Below are positions 6,360 through 6,673 of a DNA stretch of 6,673 nucleotides, one piece after another (position 1 is the first letter of the stretch; the number at the start of each line of letters is the position of its first letter). Origin of the DNA: Eubacteriales bacterium (GTDB taxonomy: Bacteria > Bacillota > Clostridia > Christensenellales > CAG-138); assembly GCA_028703645.1 (NCBI GenBank), contig JAQVML010000076.1, forward strand, positions 1-6,673. Reading direction: 5' to 3'. The notes beneath the pieces are model-generated. The model worked only from the letters and a program-made list of their open reading frames with translations. It was not told the DNA's origin and ran no database searches. Position numbers and translations under genes: made by a program.

Positions 6360-6673
6360 ATCGAAAATTACTTGTCATCGGATGCGGAGGCGTTGCCTCC
6401 GTTGCCATTCAAAAATGCTGCCAAAACAGCGAGATGTTCCCGGAGCTTGTGCTCGCGAGCCGCACGGTAGAAAAATGCGACGCGCTGGTGGAACAGCTCA
6501 AAGGCAAGACCGCAACCGTGCTCTCGAGCGCGAAGGTGGATGCGGATAAGGTGGAAGAAGTCGTCGCGCTCATCCGCCGCGTGCAGCCGTACGCGGTGCT
6601 CAACGTGGCGCTTCCGTATCAAGACCTGACCATCATGGAAGCATGCCTCAGCTGCGGCGTACACTATATCGAC
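6356..6673 (+). CDS. Saccharopine dehydrogenase family, probable carboxynorspermidine/carboxyspermidine dehydrogenase (3'-truncated)
   Basis: The first 106 residues are visible; the family is about 400 residues, so most of the gene lies to the right. LLVIGCGGVASVAIQKC (residues 5-21) is the GxGGV Rossmann NAD(P)-binding motif in the form used by this family. LASRTVEKCDAL (about 33-44) places the Arg typical of NADPH preference after the second strand, and NVALPYQDLTIMEACLSCGVHYID continues the fold. Carboxyspermidine dehydrogenases condense aspartate semialdehyde with a diamine, and the product is then decarboxylated by NspC; the speA-speE context favours this over saccharopine dehydrogenase. 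The ATG overlaps the speE stop as ATGA (6356-6359), with AGGAGG (6340-6345) 10 bases upstream, so translation is probably coupled to speE. The family is confident; the exact reaction is inferred. Confidence 0.8.
   Translation, partial: MNRKLLVIGCGGVASVAIQKCCQNSEMFPELVLASRTVEKCDALVEQLKGKTATVLSSAKVDADKVEEVVALIRRVQPYAVLNVALPYQDLTIMEACLSCGVHYID

Overview
The window looks like chromosomal DNA from a moderately GC-rich Firmicute, most likely a gut-type Clostridia member. This is inferred from the AGGAGG-like ribosome sites, the close resemblance of the proteins to clostridial families as I remember them, and the polyamine operon style. No phage, IS, tRNA, rRNA or CRISPR signal was seen.

Left part (1-898): the C-terminal two thirds of a cytoplasmic type I L-asparaginase on the + strand runs in from the left edge. 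It converges on a small, probably DNA-binding-like but uncharacterised 69-residue protein on the - strand. Only 19 bases separate the two stop codons, and they hold a weak AT-rich inverted repeat.

Middle (899-3513): a divergent intergenic region with promoter-like boxes and short palindromes leads into an intact 802-residue glycoside hydrolase family 2 enzyme (beta-galactosidase-like). It has both catalytic glutamates and an unusual helical insertion in its C-terminal region.

Right part (3514-6673): a polyamine operon. It has a strong sigma-A promoter, a leader of about 375 bases, a fold-type-I PLP decarboxylase (speA-type, probably arginine decarboxylase), a spermidine synthase (speE), and the first 106 residues of a saccharopine/carboxynorspermidine dehydrogenase-type enzyme. 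The last gene overlaps speE by 4 bases and continues past the right edge. Together the genes suggest arginine to agmatine (then to putrescine, by genes not seen here) to spermidine-class triamines. Two different triamine chemistries (aminopropyl transfer and carboxy-triamine formation) sit side by side.

The most interesting element is the leader of the decarboxylase gene. It contains several hairpins, an exact 12-base repeat flanking a hairpin, a possible 13-codon peptide with Pro-Pro-Pro, and a strong intrinsic terminator just before the ribosome site. An upstream 8-base segment is perfectly complementary to the terminator's 5' arm. This is the layout of a transcription attenuator or riboswitch. 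I do not recognise it as a known class.
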